Below are positions 37,769-46,796 of a stretch of 64,000 nucleotides of DNA, piece by piece. The notes under the pieces are model-generated. The model was given only the letters and a program-made list of their open reading frames with translations. It was not told the origin of the DNA and ran no database searches. This DNA is from Vibrio gazogenes. GTDB taxonomy: Bacteria > Pseudomonadota > Gammaproteobacteria > Enterobacterales > Vibrionaceae. Numbering within the stretch: position 1 is the first letter of the stretch; the number at the start of each line of letters is the position of its first letter. The stretch lies in the NCBI RefSeq assembly GCF_002196515.1, contig NZ_CP018835.1, positions 2,046,001 to 2,110,000 on the forward strand. The letters run 5' to 3'. A program made the position numbers and the translations under genes.

Positions 37769-38728
37769 ATGGTTACTATCACTGATGTCTCTCGGCTGGC
37801 AAATGTCTCAAAAGCGACGGTTTCTCGCGTGATGAGTGGCAGCCGGGGAGTGAAACAAGAAAGCCGCGAAGCTGTGCTTAGAGCGGCGGAAGAGCTTAAC
37901 TATCGCCCTAATATCATGGCGCAGAGCCTTGCGACCCAAAAGTCTGACTATATTGGTGTCGTTTTAACGAGCTCAGATACGGGTCAGGTGTCTACTTTTT
38001 TGCCATTGCTATGCGATGCACTCAAGCAAAGAGATAAGCGGATGTTGGTTAGTTTTGCCGATACGCCGGAAGAGTCTCACCGCGTGATGGAATCGTGGGG
38101 TCATGGACAGTGTGATGCGATTATCTCCTTCGGTGGTGATATTCCGGCTTCAGCGCTCGACAAGACGATAGCCGTTGATAGTTATGTGCATGACAACTGT
38201 CGTTCTATCAGTTACGACTATCGTTTTGCTTGTGAGAGTGCCTGCCGTTATCTTTCCAGTCAGGGACACACATCCGTCGCGATTTTGCTTGATGGCCAGA
38301 ATTATGCGTCTCAGCAAGTGCTTGAAGGGTATAAAATCGCCATGCAGAATATGTCGATCCCGATTAACCGACAACTCATTGTCAGTGCTGATGAAAGTGC
38401 AGAGTTGGCGGTGATGAACCTCGTCAACAGTTATTCATCATTTACCTCACTGATTGTGATGAAAGACAGCCATGCCGCGGTTGCCATGAAACTGCTACAA
38501 GACTTTAACCTGTCTACCCCACAAGATGTTTCTATTCTTTCTCTGGAAGATTCATCATTAGCCAAGCAACTAACCCCGGCGCTGACGTGTATCAGTTATC
38601 CGTCTGAACGATTGATCGCAGTGCTGATGAAAGAACTCGATAACTTCCTTGAACGTCACCCGTCAGAGAATAAATCAAGTATTCAGGGCAATCTGGTTGT
38701 ACGAGACTCGGTGGTGAATCGCAACTGA
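37769..38728 (+). CDS. LacI/GalR-family repressor of the beta-glucoside PTS regulon
   Basis: The 319-residue protein has an N-terminal helix-turn-helix (VTITDVSRLANVSKATVSRVMSGSRGVKQESREAVLRAAEELNYRPNIMAQSL), the hinge, and a periplasmic-binding-protein-like effector domain starting at YIGVVLTSSDTGQ. The family recognises palindromes with a central CG, exactly the sites found at the porin, both EIIC genes and its own promoter. AGGA precedes the ATG. It is inferred to be their repressor, released by a glucoside or phospho-glucoside. Confidence 0.93.
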   Translation: MVTITDVSRLANVSKATVSRVMSGSRGVKQESREAVLRAAEELNYRPNIMAQSLATQKSDYIGVVLTSSDTGQVSTFLPLLCDALKQRDKRMLVSFADTPEESHRVMESWGHGQCDAIISFGGDIPASALDKTIAVDSYVHDNCRSISYDYRFACESACRYLSSQGHTSVAILLDGQNYASQQVLEGYKIAMQNMSIPINRQLIVSADESAELAVMNLVNSYSSFTSLIVMKDSHAAVAMKLLQDFNLSTPQDVSILSLEDSSLAKQLTPALTCISYPSERLIAVLMKELDNFLERHPSENKSSIQGNLVVRDSVVNRN

Positions 38729-39100
38729 TACGAGTTTTGAGAGCTAACCTTTTTACACATCCCTCTGTGCCACTGAATCAAACGGATTCAACAGGCATGG
38801 GGGATTAACTATCTAACCAGTTCATATTTTCAATTGACCAGTTAAACTTATAGTCTTTTCAAATCGTGCGTCATCGATTGGTTAATTGTTATTTGTATCA
38901 ATATTGGTGGAGTGTTTCTTGACCTATTTATATAAATGAGAAGTATCTCATTGACTTTCAAAGATATAACTAATAACTATAGATGCTTGTCTTCATTGTG
39001 ATGTATTTCCATTTTGATCACTTTTAGTATGATTCATGAATTAATCTAATTGCCACTGTCAGCGTTATTTTCTGATGGGAAAACACGAATATAAAAACTA
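38729..39100. other. AT-rich intergenic region
   Basis: About 370 bases between the LacI-type gene and a small membrane-protein gene. No terminator with a T run, operator or further gene could be made out. The base composition shifts to AT-rich here. Confidence 0.5.
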
Positions 39101-39589
39101 ATGAATGTGACTTTGATAGAGAGTAAGGTTCAATCTTACCAAGCCGTAACCTCCACCACCGTGCGTATTGAGTTGGAGAATTCCCACTCCGTGATTCTGA
39201 GACTGTCGGAGTCGTGGGCATTGAATCAAGGAGATTTGGTCGCCATTGCTGGATTTCAGGATCCCCAAAGTAACGTATTGATAGGTTATGGCTATATCAA
39301 TCTGTCACAAGATGTAAAATCAATTGCGCGTAGTCATGGGGGGCCTTTTTCCCTCTTCGGCGCACTGCTGAGCATTATCACATTGGGTATAGTCGCGTTT
39401 ATTTTCTCCGGAGAAGGAATGATCGCGTTTTCTGACATTTTGACCACGCTTCCTCTTGCTGTTGTATTACTATTTTCTGGCTTCTTCATTTGGATTGGTA
39501 TTAAAGCCAAACGAAAAGAACGATGCGTGAAGAGAATGCTGGAGCAAGTGGAAATGAAAACACCTGTTGATGTAACAACACCCATTTAG
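39101..39589 (+). CDS. Small membrane protein of unknown function
   Basis: The 162-residue protein has a soluble N-terminal part of about 75 residues (beta-rich, with TTVRIELENSHSVILRLSESWALNQGDLVAIAGF, an OB-like pattern), then two TM spans (about 82-105 and 115-135) and a basic cytoplasmic tail (KAKRKERCVKRM). I do not recognise a family. No clear ribosome site. It stands alone, at the edge of the horizontally acquired region. Confidence 0.6.
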   Translation: MNVTLIESKVQSYQAVTSTTVRIELENSHSVILRLSESWALNQGDLVAIAGFQDPQSNVLIGYGYINLSQDVKSIARSHGGPFSLFGALLSIITLGIVAFIFSGEGMIAFSDILTTLPLAVVLLFSGFFIWIGIKAKRKERCVKRMLEQVEMKTPVDVTTPI

Positions 39590-39627
39590 TAAAGGGTTGT
39601 TAGGGATACTAAGGCAATTCAACACAT

Positions 39628-39762
39628 CTAAATTATCATCCCCTCATTCCTTATTGGTGCACTTAGAACAGCATAACGCCAGCTCACACCCAGTTGCTGG
39701 GTCAACGCAACGGCTCCACGTTTAAAATCTGGACTGAATGCTCGACGCTTCTTCTTTGACAT
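39628..39762 (-). pseudogene. IS3-type transposase OrfA remnant
   Basis: The minus strand from ATG 39762 reads MSKKKRRAFSPDFKRGAVAL and QQLGVSW, the usual N-terminus of IS3-family OrfA (helix-turn-helix), then runs into unrelated sequence and stops after 44 codons. The rest of OrfA and all of OrfB are missing. It abuts a long inverted repeat on its upstream side. Confidence 0.75.
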
Positions 39763-39763
39763 T

Positions 39764-39813
39764 GAATCCCCCTTTATTAAGTGGTAATGCTACCACTTAA
39801 TAAAGGGGGATTC
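39764..39813. repeat. Long perfect hairpin: 23-bp inverted arms around 4 bases
   Basis: Bases 39764-39786 and 39791-39813 are exact reverse complements, separated by ATGC. The arm nearest OrfA (starting TACCACTTAATAAAGG) ends two bases before its ATG, where the terminal inverted repeat of an IS would lie. Two inverted ends facing each other across four bases are what an IS end-to-end junction, or a collapsed copy, would leave. Confidence 0.8.
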
Positions 39814-39815
39814 TG

Positions 39816-39887
39816 CTACGATAAAACCACAAAAATGTCAGTGGTACCACTTTCGGTAAAAGCCTTAATGATGTTGCTGTCAATCAT
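39816..39887 (-). pseudogene. Short frame with strong ribosome site, cut by the IS remnant
   Basis: On the minus strand GAGGAG stands eight bases before ATG 39887, followed by 23 codons (MIDSNIIKAFTESG...) to a TAG at the edge of the hairpin. The strong site suggests the 5' end of a real gene whose remainder was lost. No family recognised. It could also be a short leader peptide. Confidence 0.35.
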
Positions 39888-40046
39888 GGTGATTCTCCTC
39901 CCAAAATTAAGTATACAAACAGCTGCACTATACTGTAATAAACGCAGGATGTAATCACAAAATGGCAAGGCACAAGCCGTTAGACTCGCTCTGACAAAAC
40001 AGTTGAGATATAATCACCTTTAAAATAAATACAACCAAACTGTGTG

Positions 40047-40085
40047 AAGGCTTTTGGAGTGCCTAGTTCCAAGGGCGGTAGCGTG
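40047..40085 (+). promoter_or_regulatory. JUMPStart leader with ops element (RfaH recruitment)
   Basis: GGCGGTAGCGTG at 40074-40085 is the canonical ops element; the preceding bases AGTGCCTAGTTCCAAG fit the JUMPStart context. It lies in the leader 50 bases before rmlB. A TATAAT at 40009-40014 could be the -10 of the promoter. ops pauses RNA polymerase and loads RfaH, which suppresses termination over long polysaccharide operons; RfaH itself is not in the window. Confidence 0.92.
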
Positions 40086-40133
40086 CCTACTGAATTCATA
40101 CGGTTAATGTCAATTAATAAAAATGGCGGTTAG

Positions 40134-41204
40134 ATGAAAATTTTAATTACCGGTGGAGCTGGCTTTATTGGCTCAGCGGTTGTAAGACATATTATCAATA
40201 ACACATTAGATGAAGTCGTTAATGTAGATAAATTAACCTATGCAGGCAATTTAGATTCCTTGTTAAGTGTGAAAGACAATGCTCGGTATGCATTTGAACA
40301 AGCTGATATCTGTGACCGTGCTGTAATGGATCGGATTTTCTCTACTCACCAACCTGATGCCGTAATGCATTTGGCGGCAGAATCTCATGTAGACCGCTCC
40401 ATTGATGGTCCCGCTGCTTTTATTGAAACAAATATTGTAGGTACTTACATATTACTAGAGGCTACACGTCATTACTGGCAAACGCTTGAAGAAAAAGCAA
40501 AACAAACGTTCCGCTTTCATCATATTTCAACCGATGAAGTTTACGGTGATCTCGAGTCAACAGATGACCTGTTTACTGAAACTACATCTTACTCACCCTC
40601 AAGTCCTTACTCTGCATCTAAAGCTTCTAGCGACCATTTAGTGCGAACGTGGTTGCGTACCTATGGCTTACCGACCATAGTGACTAACTGCTCAAATAAC
40701 TATGGCCCCTATCATTTCCCTGAAAAGCTAATTCCTCTGATGATTCTCAATGCACTCGATGGTAAAGCGCTGCCTGTGTATGGTAATGGAATGCAAATTC
40801 GTGATTGGTTGTTTGTTGAAGACCATGCTCAAGCGCTATATAAAGTGGTCACTGAAGGTCGTGTGGGGGAAACATATAATATCGGTGGTCATAACGAAAA
40901 AACCAATATAGACGTGGTAAACACAATCTGTTCACTCTTAGAAGAGCTTGTGCCGGAAAAACCAGTGAATGTGAAACATTACCGTGACTTGATCACTTAC
41001 GTGACTGACCGCCCAGGGCATGATGTTCGTTATGCCATTGATGCAACAAAAATTGGTAAAGAACTTGGCTGGGAACCTCAAGAAACCTTTGAGTCTGGTA
41101 TTCGTAAAACAGTTGAATGGTATTTAAATAACCGTCAATGGTGGGAGCGTGTTCTCGATGGTTCTTATCGTCGTGAACGCTTAGGTATTCATACTAACTC
41201 ATAA
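40134..41204 (+). CDS. rmlB: dTDP-glucose 4,6-dehydratase
   Basis: The 356-residue NAD-dependent enzyme makes dTDP-4-keto-6-deoxyglucose, second step of dTDP-rhamnose synthesis. Motifs: [17 protein letters not shown] (NAD-binding), [28 protein letters not shown] (catalytic Thr, Asp, Glu) and [15 protein letters not shown] (Tyr-x3-Lys). Full length. It is the first gene after the ops leader. Confidence 0.97.
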   Translation: MKILITGGAGFIGSAVVRHIINNTLDEVVNVDKLTYAGNLDSLLSVKDNARYAFEQADICDRAVMDRIFSTHQPDAVMHLAAESHVDRSIDGPAAFIETNIVGTYILLEATRHYWQTLEEKAKQTFRFHHISTDEVYGDLESTDDLFTETTSYSPSSPYSASKASSDHLVRTWLRTYGLPTIVTNCSNNYGPYHFPEKLIPLMILNALDGKALPVYGNGMQIRDWLFVEDHAQALYKVVTEGRVGETYNIGGHNEKTNIDVVNTICSLLEELVPEKPVNVKHYRDLITYVTDRPGHDVRYAIDATKIGKELGWEPQETFESGIRKTVEWYLNNRQWWERVLDGSYRRERLGIHTNS

Positions 41205-41218
41205 GAGCAGTGATTGAA

Positions 41219-42109
41219 ATGAAAGGGATTATTTTGGCCGGTGGTTCGGGAACTCGACTTTACCCTATTACCCGTGGTGTATCTAAACAACTCCTCCCTA
41301 TTTACGATAAACCAATGATCTACTACCCGCTATCCACTTTAATGTTAGCCGGCATTCGAGACATTCTAATTATCACTACCCCAGAAGATAACGATATTTT
41401 TAAACGCTTACTTGGTGATGGCTCCGATTTTGGTATTTGCTTGCAATATGCGATTCAACCTAGCCCTGATGGGTTAGCTCAGGCTTTTCTTATTGGCGAA
41501 GAGTTTATCGGCAAAGATAGTGTATGTTTGGTTCTGGGTGACAATATTTTTTACGGTCAATCATTTAGTAAGACATTGCTTAATGCCGCAAGTAGAGAAA
41601 ATGGAGCCACAGTGTTTGGTTATCAAGTCAAAGACCCTAAACGATTTGGCGTGGTGGAATTTGACCAAGAGATGAAAGCTATCTCCATTGAGGAAAAACC
41701 GATACATCCCAAATCCAACTATGCGGTGACAGGTCTTTATTTCTATGATAACCGTGTGGTGGAATATGCAAAAAAGGTTAAACCATCCTCTCGTGGCGAA
41801 TTAGAAATTACTACACTAAATGAGATGTACCTCAATGATGGTACATTAAACGTCGAGTTATTAGGGCGAGGGTTTGCTTGGTTGGATACCGGTACTCATG
41901 AAAGTTTTCATGAAGCCTCTTCTTTTGTGCAAACTATTCAGAATGTGCAAGGACTTAAAGTTGCATGTTTAGAAGAAATTGCCTGGCGTAATGGTTGGTT
42001 GAGTAATAAAGAGGTCGAATATTTATCGCAGCCAATGCTGAAAAATGACTACGGACAGTATTTAATGCGATTAATTTGCGAAACCAAAAATAGTGATGAA
42101 GTTAAATGA
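41219..42109 (+). CDS. rmlA: Glucose-1-phosphate thymidylyltransferase
   Basis: About 296 residues. ATG 41219 gives the family start [18 protein letters not shown]; a GTG three codons upstream is possible. It joins glucose-1-phosphate and dTTP to dTDP-glucose, first step of the pathway. [34 protein letters not shown] (metal/substrate site), [21 protein letters not shown] and [12 protein letters not shown] are seen. It overlaps rmlD by four bases. Confidence 0.97.
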   Translation: MKGIILAGGSGTRLYPITRGVSKQLLPIYDKPMIYYPLSTLMLAGIRDILIITTPEDNDIFKRLLGDGSDFGICLQYAIQPSPDGLAQAFLIGEEFIGKDSVCLVLGDNIFYGQSFSKTLLNAASRENGATVFGYQVKDPKRFGVVEFDQEMKAISIEEKPIHPKSNYAVTGLYFYDNRVVEYAKKVKPSSRGELEITTLNEMYLNDGTLNVELLGRGFAWLDTGTHESFHEASSFVQTIQNVQGLKVACLEEIAWRNGWLSNKEVEYLSQPMLKNDYGQYLMRLICETKNSDEVK

Positions 42110-42984
42110 AAGTTTTGATAACTGGCTGTAAAGGTCAGGTAGGACACTGTTTAGTTGAAAAATTGATAAATAAAAATGCGACTTTTTTAGCAGTTGATAA
42201 AGAACAACTAGATATTACAGATCAAGTCGCAGTCATGAAGTTGATAAAAGAATTTAGTCCAGATGTAATCATTAATGCAGCGGCATATACTGCAGTAGAC
42301 AAGGCAGAGTCAGAAGCTGATTTAGCATATAAAATAAACCGAGATGGTGTTAAATACCTTGCTCAAGCGGCTACGATGGTAGATGCTGCCATCCTGCATA
42401 TATCTACTGATTACGTGTTTGAAGGAAATAGTAATCAACCGTATACAGAATCAGACGCCACTAATCCCACGAGCATCTACGGGAAGAGTAAATTAGCCGG
42501 AGAACTAGCAGTACAAAAAGAGTGTGCTCGCCACATTATTATACGTACAGCTTGGGTCTTTGGTGAGCACGGTAATAATTTTGTAAAAACCATGCTAAAG
42601 TTAGGAAGGCAAAGAAATGCATTAGGCATTGTGGCCGATCAAGTTGGTGGTCCTACCTATGCTGGTGATATCGCTTCTGTACTTATCAATATAGCAGAGC
42701 AGATAGTGTCAAAAGCTCCAATTGAGTATGGTATCTATCATTTTTCTGGATTACCCCATGTAAGCTGGTTTGATTTTGCCAATCATATTTTTGATGTCGC
42801 GTTAGCACAAAATCTATTAGTTCAAAAACCTGTTCTATCAGCGATCACGACAGAAATGTACCCAACACCAGCACGGCGGCCAGCTAATTCAAAACTAGCA
42901 ATAACAAAAATTGAACATCACTTTGGTATTGATGCTAGTGATTGGCAAAATGCTCTGAATAACCTTAAACCATATTGCAATTAA
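42106..42984 (+). CDS. rmlD: dTDP-4-dehydrorhamnose reductase
   Basis: The 292-residue reductase carries out the last step to dTDP-L-rhamnose. [16 protein letters not shown] (dinucleotide site), [35 protein letters not shown] and YGKSKLAGE (Tyr-x3-Lys) are typical of RmlD. ATGA overlap with rmlA. From this gene onward the sequence becomes strikingly AT-rich. Confidence 0.96.
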   Translation: MKVLITGCKGQVGHCLVEKLINKNATFLAVDKEQLDITDQVAVMKLIKEFSPDVIINAAAYTAVDKAESEADLAYKINRDGVKYLAQAATMVDAAILHISTDYVFEGNSNQPYTESDATNPTSIYGKSKLAGELAVQKECARHIIIRTAWVFGEHGNNFVKTMLKLGRQRNALGIVADQVGGPTYAGDIASVLINIAEQIVSKAPIEYGIYHFSGLPHVSWFDFANHIFDVALAQNLLVQKPVLSAITTEMYPTPARRPANSKLAITKIEHHFGIDASDWQNALNNLKPYCN

Positions 42985-42996
42985 AAGATTCACATA

Positions 42997-43557
42997 ATGA
43001 AAGTTATTGATACAAAAATACCAGCAGTAAAAATAGTAGAGCCTGAAGTCTTTGGTGATGATCGTGGTTTCTTCATGGAGACCTGGCAGCAAAACAAATT
43101 TGAAGAGTTAGTTACAGGTAAGCCAACGACATTTGTTCAAGACAACCATTCTAAATCAAAAAGAGGAATACTACGCGGATTACATTATCAGTCTGAAAAT
43201 ACTCAAGGTAAGCTGGTTCGAGTCATTTCTGGAGAAGTGTTTGATGTCGCCGTTGATATAAGGAAAAACTCACCGACTTACGGTGAATGGGTCGGCGTGT
43301 ATCTATCTTCGGCTAATAAACGTCAGCTATGGATACCAGAAGGTTTTGCTCATGGATTTTACGTGATAACAGACGAAGCCGAATTTGTATATAAGTGTAC
43401 CGATTTTTATAACCCAAATGCTGAGCACTCTATATTGTGGAATGACCCTACTATAGCCATTGATTGGCCGATTAGTCATATAAGTGAAGTTACGCTATCA
43501 GAAAAAGATCATAATGGAGAACCTTTTTCTAATAAACACAGTTTAGACATGAATTGA
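42997..43557 (+). CDS. rmlC: dTDP-4-dehydrorhamnose 3,5-epimerase
   Basis: The 186-residue cupin epimerase performs the third step of dTDP-rhamnose synthesis. EPEVFGDDRGFFMETWQQNKF, FVQDNHSKSKRGILRGLHYQ (catalytic His), VAVDIRKNSPTYG and WIPEGFAHGFYVITDEAEFVYKC are diagnostic. With the three genes before it, the window encodes all four rhamnose steps in the order BADC. Confidence 0.97.
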   Translation: MKVIDTKIPAVKIVEPEVFGDDRGFFMETWQQNKFEELVTGKPTTFVQDNHSKSKRGILRGLHYQSENTQGKLVRVISGEVFDVAVDIRKNSPTYGEWVGVYLSSANKRQLWIPEGFAHGFYVITDEAEFVYKCTDFYNPNAEHSILWNDPTIAIDWPISHISEVTLSEKDHNGEPFSNKHSLDMN

Positions 43558-43571
43558 TTTAAGTAGGACCC

Positions 43572-44363
43572 ATGTTAAGCCATCTTAAAGAAGTATACAA
43601 AAATAAGAATATCATTATCGATCTAGCAAAGAATGACTTTAAATCACGCTATATGGAAAACTACCTTGGTATTCTTTGGGCCTTTGTTCAACCAGCATGT
43701 CTAATTGCTATATTTTGGTTTGTATTTCAAATCGGATTTAAAAGTGTAGCGATAGATGATTTTCCATTTATTTTATGGCTTGCTGCAGCAATGATTCCAT
43801 GGTTTTTTATTGCAGAATGTTTACAAAGTGCATCTCAATCTATTATTGGTAGTGCCTTTTTGGTTAAAAAAATAGTATTTAAGACTTCCTTATTACCTAT
43901 AATAAAAATTATCTCTGCATTAATTATTCATATGTTTTTTCTAGTGATCGTTTTGGGAATGTTTTTGCTCTATGGATATGAGCCAAATATATATTGGCTA
44001 CAATTAATTTATTATTTAATTTGTTCAATAGCTATTATGGTTGCAATATCTTGGATTACGAGCTCGGTTGTGGTTTTTTTTCGGGACTTGGGACAAATTA
44101 TTGCTATGGTGATTCAATTTGGATTTTGGCTGACCCCAATTTTTTGGAACTTACAAACTGTTCCTGAAAAATATCAATTTATAATTAAATTTAATCCGTT
44201 CTACTATCTAGTAGAAGGTTATCGAGATAGTCTTATTTATCACACTTGGTTTTGGGAACATCCTGCGTTATCAGCATATTTCTGGGGACTCACAATAATT
44301 ATCTCCATTGTAGGATTTATTACATTTAGAAAATTAAGACCACATTTCGCGGATGTACTGTAA
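43572..44363 (+). CDS. wzm: ABC-2 polysaccharide exporter permease (Wzm type)
   Basis: The 263-residue inner-membrane protein has about six spans. DFKSRYMENYLGILWAFVQPACLIAIFWFVFQIGFK and AAMIPWFFIAECLQSASQSIIGSAFLVKKIVF belong to the ABC-2 family of O-antigen/capsule/teichoic exporters. With Wzt it moves a finished, lipid-linked polysaccharide to the periplasm. It overlaps wzt by one base. No Wzx flippase or Wzy polymerase is in the window, in line with ABC-dependent assembly. Confidence 0.93.
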   Translation: MLSHLKEVYKNKNIIIDLAKNDFKSRYMENYLGILWAFVQPACLIAIFWFVFQIGFKSVAIDDFPFILWLAAAMIPWFFIAECLQSASQSIIGSAFLVKKIVFKTSLLPIIKIISALIIHMFFLVIVLGMFLLYGYEPNIYWLQLIYYLICSIAIMVAISWITSSVVVFFRDLGQIIAMVIQFGFWLTPIFWNLQTVPEKYQFIIKFNPFYYLVEGYRDSLIYHTWFWEHPALSAYFWGLTIIISIVGFITFRKLRPHFADVL

Positions 44364-45652
44364 TGATTGACAATGAAATAGCCATAAAAGTATCGCATTT
44401 AACGAAAACATATCGTCTATATGATAAGCCGATAGATAGATTAAAAGAAGCGCTTCACCCTTTAAAAAAACAGTACCATAAAGATTTTTATGCATTGAAT
44501 GACGTCAGTTTCGACATAAAAAAAGGGGAAACTGTCGGTATTGTGGGGAAAAATGGTGCGGGTAAATCTACTCTACTAAAAATTATTACGGGAGTACTCA
44601 CACCTACATCCGGTACTGTAACCACACATGGCAGAATTTCGTCATTATTAGAACTTGGAGCTGGTTTTAACCCTGACATGACCGGGATTGAAAACATCTA
44701 TTTGCAAGGTTCACTCTTTGGTATAAAACGTCGTGTGATGGAAGAAAATATTCAAACCATCCTAGATTTTGCTGATATTGGAGATTTTGTTTATCAGCCA
44801 GTTAAATCCTACAGTAGTGGTATGTTTGCGCGACTAGCCTTTGCTGTCGCAATAAATGTTGAACCTGATATTTTAATTGTCGATGAAGCATTAAGTGTCG
44901 GTGATGCTAAGTTTCAAAGGAAATGCTTTGCAAAAATCGATAATTTATCCCAAAAGGGAACGACAATTTTACTAGTATCTCATGATTTAGAGAGCGTAAA
45001 ATCATATACAAATAAAGCATGCTATATAAAAAATGGAATGAATTTTTGTTTTTCTGATACAGATGTGGTTGTTAATAGATATTTAAACGATCTCTTTCCT
45101 AAAGAAAAAAAGGAAGAGGTTTATCATACTAAAAATATGGCTAATGAAAATATTACAGATGATGGTTACATAATTCCTCTATCTGATAAAGCGATGTCTT
45201 TTGGAGTAGGATTAGCAAAGTTTAACAATATCAAAATCCAAGGAATAGAAAATATTATTTTTTCCGGTAATGAGGAAATAACTATAATAATAGACATTGA
45301 ATGGGAAATTGAAGCGATATTGGATCTGTGTGAACGTGAAGGTTTCAAAAAGAATATTATTGTAGGGATGTATATCGAAAGTGTTAAAAATGAAAAAATA
45401 TTCGCATTCAATACATATACATCAGGTGTTTTTATAGATATTTATACAGGTTTATGCAAAGTTAAGTTTTCATTTACCATGCCTGTATTAGCACCTGGAG
45501 AGTATTTTCTGGTTCCATCAATAGCATTGGGTGAGCACAGAGTACACACGCAACTATGTTGGTACGATTATTATGGGACAATAGTATCTCAACCTGAAAA
45601 AGGAGTTGACTTCTTGGGAATGGTCGAGATTGATTATAGAGTAAATGTCTAA
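44363..45652 (+). CDS. wzt: ABC exporter ATPase with C-terminal glycan-binding-type domain (Wzt type)
   Basis: The 429-residue protein has an ATPase domain (about 1-240): GIVGKNGAGKSTLLKIITG (Walker A), the LLELGAGFNPDMTGIENIYL stretch typical of Wzt/TagH, YSSGMFARLAFAVA (signature) and PDILIVDEALSVGD (Walker B). The C-terminal 180 residues form the beta-rich domain of Wzt proteins that read the modified end of the glycan. Its presence suggests that export is tied to a chain-terminating modification; the next gene, a methyltransferase, is the obvious candidate. Confidence 0.93.
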   Translation: MIDNEIAIKVSHLTKTYRLYDKPIDRLKEALHPLKKQYHKDFYALNDVSFDIKKGETVGIVGKNGAGKSTLLKIITGVLTPTSGTVTTHGRISSLLELGAGFNPDMTGIENIYLQGSLFGIKRRVMEENIQTILDFADIGDFVYQPVKSYSSGMFARLAFAVAINVEPDILIVDEALSVGDAKFQRKCFAKIDNLSQKGTTILLVSHDLESVKSYTNKACYIKNGMNFCFSDTDVVVNRYLNDLFPKEKKEEVYHTKNMANENITDDGYIIPLSDKAMSFGVGLAKFNNIKIQGIENIIFSGNEEITIIIDIEWEIEAILDLCEREGFKKNIIVGMYIESVKNEKIFAFNTYTSGVFIDIYTGLCKVKFSFTMPVLAPGEYFLVPSIALGEHRVHTQLCWYDYYGTIVSQPEKGVDFLGMVEIDYRVNV

Positions 45653-45664
45653 AAGGATATAATT

Positions 45665-46789
45665 TTGATAAATAAGATATTTGATGAAATAATTAACGAC
45701 TTTAGGTGTGAACGATATAAAGATATTGAGTCTGAGTTTTCATCTGAAATACGTGAATTATTTAAGATCGATAAATATGCGCAAATTGCTTTAATGAACT
45801 ATTCTATGGCAAATTTTTATCCGTTAATAAATGATCTAGTTAATACTATTAGACCTAAAAGTATATGTGAAATAGGAGTAGATACAGGATTTACTACTTT
45901 TATTCTGAATGATATATGTAAGAATTTCGATGGCCGATTACATGCCGTTGATCCAGTTCTTGACGAAAATAATTTACCTGTTAAGTCAGATCTAATAACA
46001 TATCATATTGAAAAATCTGAAACTTATTTAGAGCGAGAAATTTATAATCGAGTATATTTTATTGATGCTGAACATACGTATGATGCTTTATATAATGAAT
46101 TAAATACTATTCATAAAATTAATTCAAAATGTAGAAAAAATAGTATCATCTTTGTGCATGACATGAGTTGGCCACATTCCTACAGGGACGTTATTTACAA
46201 TCCCGATGATTATAAGCATAAAGATAGGCCGAGAGATAAAGGTTATTTATTTCCTACATCGAGCGATTTTTGTGATTATGGTATGCCGATGTTCTATGCC
46301 GATGTTGCAGCTTATGAAGGTGGCAAAAATAATGGGCTATTAAAAGCAGTTCAAGATTTTATAGAGGAGAATGAAGAATATGAATTCTGTAAAATACCTT
46401 CTCAATATGGCTTTGGAATAATTTGGAATAAGAATGAAGATGTCGATGTTTTAAATCAGATAGAGGTTGTAAAAGAGATGTTTAAAAAAATACATCCATT
46501 CCTCGGTTTATTGGAACTGAATAGATTTTTGCTTATTTCTAGAATTGAATACCTGAAAATTAATAACTTTAGACTCAACGAGATGATAACAAATAAAATA
46601 GAATCATTGGAAAACTCAAAGAGTAAAATAATCGAATTTGATGATATTATTAAAAATCTAGAAATAGAAAATTTAGATTTAAAGTCGAAAAATTTAGAAT
46701 TAATGGAAGAAATAAAAAAAATATTTAATTCAAAATCATTTAAAATAACAAGGCCATTCAGAGTAATTTTCTCATTATTTAGGAAATGA
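45665..46789 (+). CDS. SAM-dependent methyltransferase with C-terminal coiled coil; candidate chain terminator
   Basis: The 374-residue protein starts with TTG at 45665, about six bases after AAGGA. Residues about 60-245 are a class I methyltransferase: SICEIGVDTGFTTFIL (motif I, 69-75) and VYFIDAEHTYDALYNEL, as in the Methyltransf_24/CmcI-like group. Residues about 305-355 form a long charged coiled coil (NKIESLENSKSKIIEFDD...IENLDLKSKNLELMEEIKK), followed by a basic amphipathic tail with RPFRVIFSLFRK. A methyltransferase joined to a coiled coil beside wzm/wzt recalls WbdD, which caps O-antigen chains and measures their length. No kinase domain is present. Role inferred. Confidence 0.7.
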   Translation: MINKIFDEIINDFRCERYKDIESEFSSEIRELFKIDKYAQIALMNYSMANFYPLINDLVNTIRPKSICEIGVDTGFTTFILNDICKNFDGRLHAVDPVLDENNLPVKSDLITYHIEKSETYLEREIYNRVYFIDAEHTYDALYNELNTIHKINSKCRKNSIIFVHDMSWPHSYRDVIYNPDDYKHKDRPRDKGYLFPTSSDFCDYGMPMFYADVAAYEGGKNNGLLKAVQDFIEENEEYEFCKIPSQYGFGIIWNKNEDVDVLNQIEVVKEMFKKIHPFLGLLELNRFLLISRIEYLKINNFRLNEMITNKIESLENSKSKIIEFDDIIKNLEIENLDLKSKNLELMEEIKKIFNSKSFKITRPFRVIFSLFRK

Positions 46790-46796
46790 TATTATA

